Below are positions 61,857 through 64,000 of a stretch of DNA of 64,000 nt, piece by piece. How positions within the stretch are numbered: the stretch's first letter is position 1; the number at the start of each line of letters is the position of its first letter. The notes under the pieces are model-generated. The model had not been told where the DNA came from. It did no database searches and was given only the letters and a program-made list of their open reading frames with translations. This stretch comes from Phytophthora colocasiae (taxonomy: Eukaryota > Oomycota > Peronosporomycetes > Peronosporales > Peronosporaceae): NCBI GenBank assembly GCA_018806915.1, contig JAGKQI010000052.1, positions 1,883,809 to 1,947,808 of the forward strand, read 5' to 3'. The translations under genes and the position numbers were made by a program.

Positions 61857-63298
61857 TGTGGTGGGAGCGGATCTGCCAAAATCTCGTTGAGGGGCAGGTC
61901 TCTGATCACCACTTGCGCCCAGACACCGACTAACGGAGGGGTCCTCCGATGATCCGTGTATCTAGCTGTGTGTAGTTTCACCTTGTTGTACCCGTCGGTA
62001 GGCAGGTTACGCTCTTCCAGGTGACTTCTGAAGATGTCTTGGGACGAGAAGAGAATGTCTTGGGTGACGCAGGGTGGTGGAGATAGCGTGGGAATGCTTC
62101 ACTTTACCTCGGAGGGGTTGATCCGGGTCGTAGACGAGTCCTCGAGCCTTTGATCCGGTCGCCTGGTCTTCGATCCAGGTCTTCCAAAGGTCCAATGTTG
62201 GGGATCTGGTCCCTTCCTTTCCGTTACTTTCCGCTTCCGATAGCGGGGGTCTTGAGAGGGCGAGATTCGACGGGGATCCTTAGGCTAACCAACCAAGTCC
62301 TTCCGATCCGATAAGGCACTTAAAGGATAGTTCACCAGATAGGGCAAAGCTGACCAATATATTATCCAGACTTAACCACTAGACTAGGTCACGTATCCTT
62401 ACTCTTCCTGGATGCCAGTAGGGCCAAATGTAGTTCCTGGTTTTAGGGGTAGCGAAGACACTTGAGTGGTTCAGGGTACCCGATTCTTCGTTTATGAAGG
62501 TCTTATGCCTTACTAATCCCATCCTGATTTTACTATCCTATTTACATTACGATTTGGCTGCAGAGCTGATCCCTTTAGCTCGGTTCCTCTAACCCTGATC
62601 TTGGAGCCGATTCCGTACTTAACTGAAGCTTGATCTCGCACTTAATCGAAGCTTGATCTCGTACTTAATCTGAAGCTTGATCTCGCATCACCGTTAACCG
62701 AAGCTTGATCTTGCACTTTTACCGGAAGCGCTTGATCTCGCACTTAACCGAAGCTTCTTGATCTCGCACCTTAACCGAAGCTTGATCTCGCACTCTTAAT
62801 CGGGGCCGATCGCTGCCTGATCCCGCTTGGTAATCCTTCAAAGAATCCGGATCAGGCCACCAGAAGAGTCTGCGCCGCGCCCAGCTGACCTTGATCCGGA
62901 GCTGATCTCGTACTTATACGGGAGAGGATCATTGCGTGATCCTGCGTGATCCTGCTTCGTCGCCGCCCGGGGGGTTGGATCAAAGCTGCAGAGGCTTCGG
63001 GGCGCCAGGGTAAGCCGATCGTGCCTGGCTTGGGACCCCGTCATCGTTGATCGCGCGAGAACATCCTTGATTTCCCCATTCTTCCTCCGGCAGGATTCAG
63101 ATCACCCACGAACACCGCTCCACTTGCTCCTCCGCCGGTGTCTCCGATGCCTGTTCTCGGCGGGACCCATCGTACCTTCGCATCTGATCTGACCCAGATC
63201 TGGGGATCACAGGTCCCCCTGTCGCCTGTTCCGACTCTACTCGGGCCCGGGGCTGATATCGCCTCTCCTGGAAAAAAATTCTCGTCCGCTTCACCACA
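61857..63298 (-). repeat. B3 5' LTR (1442 bp)
   Basis: Same family as 49129-50509 but with many small indels along its length, unlike the other LTR pairs in the window. Includes a disturbed 23-bp array (about 62610-62800). Confidence 0.85.
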
Positions 63299-64000
63299 GA
63301 TCTATCCGGGCAAGATGCGATCCAGGGTATGGATTTCATGATCCTGTCAGTCCGGATGGATCTTGCGAAGGGATCGATAAAGCTTACCTAATGGCGTGGG
63401 GATCCACACTTAGCAGGTCGCAAGAGATTATACGGGGAGAAAGTAAGATCGGTAACATTGGAGGAAGATCTTACACATCCCAGTGGGGGGATCTAAAGAG
63501 ACCGCACTGAGAGTGAACATTTATCGGCGACTGAAATTGGTAAGTGACTAGAGGCGACCGATGGGCACCTACCGTGGTAAATGGACCTGGGCTGTCCTCG
63601 GTACTCTGTGATCACTAACTTGAGCGAGAATATTTCATGACTGGGATCACAGATTACATGTCGGAACGGCATTTGATCAAGAAAAAGTTCTCCGATACCC
63701 CTGGGTTTGTGTTTGTCGGATCCTGGTTATGTTACATGGAGTGGCAGAATCTAGCTCTAGAAGCTGACTGTGGACGCAAGACCAGAACCTCAGGAAACCG
63801 TAGAGATCCCTCACCGTCGGTCGAACGGTCGGTTTTACGTTACGCCGCGATCCATACTCCGCCGAGGTGGGACGCATCACACCGGACTTGATCCTGCACC
63901 GATATCGACATTGGAATCTCGACTAGTCAACCCGATCGACCGACGCAGCCAAAGTCAAGGTCACTTTCCTCGAACCCAAACAGGATCCCATGAATACCCC
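63299..64000 (+). pseudogene. B2 protease-linker continuation
   Basis: Resumes with GATCTATCCGGGCAAGATGC, collinear with B1 from about 18600. It covers the protease second lobe and the linker, with frequent small indels, and leaves the window. The RT and 3' LTR of B2 should follow beyond 64000. Confidence 0.8.

Larger units (their letters stand above)
41308..63298 (-). mobile_element. Element B3: dual-RNase-H Ty3/gypsy element in B2, carrying D
   Basis: Minus-strand member of the B family bounded by TGTGG...CCACA LTR ends and the 4-bp duplication GATC (41304-41307, 63299-63302). The 3' LTR (41308-41323 plus 49134-50509) is split by D. Pol is intact from RT to integrase, the antisense ORF is broken, and the gag/protease end (57.6-61.8 kb) and 5' LTR contain many small indels. 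Confidence 0.9.
7665..64000 (+). mobile_element. Element B2: enclosing dual-RNase-H Ty3/gypsy element (broken up by A, C and B3)
   Basis: B2 is present in four separated pieces: 7665-8060, 29964-31050, 38639-41307 and 63299-64000. Each junction is bounded by the LTR end of an inserted element and a short duplication (TTGGT, GGATC, GATC), and across each junction the B2 sequence continues collinearly with the B1 copy. The element runs past the window end, so its 3' half and 3' LTR are not seen. When the insertions are disregarded its gag is open from ATG to stop. Its LTR 5' half differs clearly from that of B1 and B3, marking a separate subfamily. Confidence 0.85.

Overview
The window looks like oomycete nuclear DNA, most probably Phytophthora. 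The evidence is a secreted trypsin-like protease beside a decayed glucanase-inhibitor-like homolog, a folate-biopterin (FBT/BT1) transporter, an annexin whose upstream region resembles an oomycete Inr+FPR core promoter, and a large block of nested Ty3/gypsy elements with chromodomains and, in one family, two RNase H domains. The genes are intronless and closely spaced over the first 5.8 kb. Almost everything after 6.8 kb is retrotransposon.

Host part (1-6.9 kb): the 3' end of a trypsin-like protease (+); a frameshifted protease-homolog pseudogene (-); a candidate non-autonomous element at 1483-2551; the FBT transporter (2704-4311 +); the annexin (4747-5736 +); and a 0.6-kb element with 25-bp terminal inverted repeats (6061-6660) carrying what may be a transposase N-terminus.

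Retrotransposon part (6.9-64 kb): seven Ty3/gypsy insertions can be separated by LTR ends and target-site duplications (TSDs). Z (6876-7664, 3' end only, minus) is interrupted by B2 (plus, from 7665 past the window end). B2's 5' LTR is interrupted by A (8061-29963, minus, TSD TTGGT). A is interrupted between gag and protease by B1 (14398-28381, plus, TSD AAAC). B2's gag is interrupted by C (31051-38638, minus, TSD GGATC). B2's protease region is interrupted by B3 (41308-63298, minus, TSD GATC). B3's 3' LTR is interrupted by D (41324-49128, plus, TSD GGATC). B1, B2 and B3 are one family: long LTRs of 1.3-1.4 kb, 4-bp TSDs, gag with three zinc knuckles, protease, RT, RNase H, a second RNase H, integrase and chromodomain. 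C and D are a second family and A a third; both have short LTRs, 5-bp TSDs, the initiator-tRNA-like primer site TGGTAGCA and chromodomains.

Four things stand out. (1) Element A, in LTRs, gag, pol and its antisense ORF alike, is an almost continuous chain of short perfect inverted repeats. C and D show a weaker form, and three frame-breaking deletions in D fall exactly in such hairpins. (2) The B family, and A and D, carry an antisense ORF between the chromodomain and the 3' LTR, running back toward pol. In B1 it is an uninterrupted 934-codon coiled-coil protein although its gag and pol are broken. (3) In the B family the gag start codon straddles the LTR/primer-site junction, so the tRNA primer site encodes the Gag N-terminus, and gag ends in a well-formed -1 frameshift signal. 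(4) B DNA is strongly enriched in GATC. No RNA genes or CRISPR arrays were seen. Sequence after about 58.5 kb is rich in small indels and may be of lower quality.
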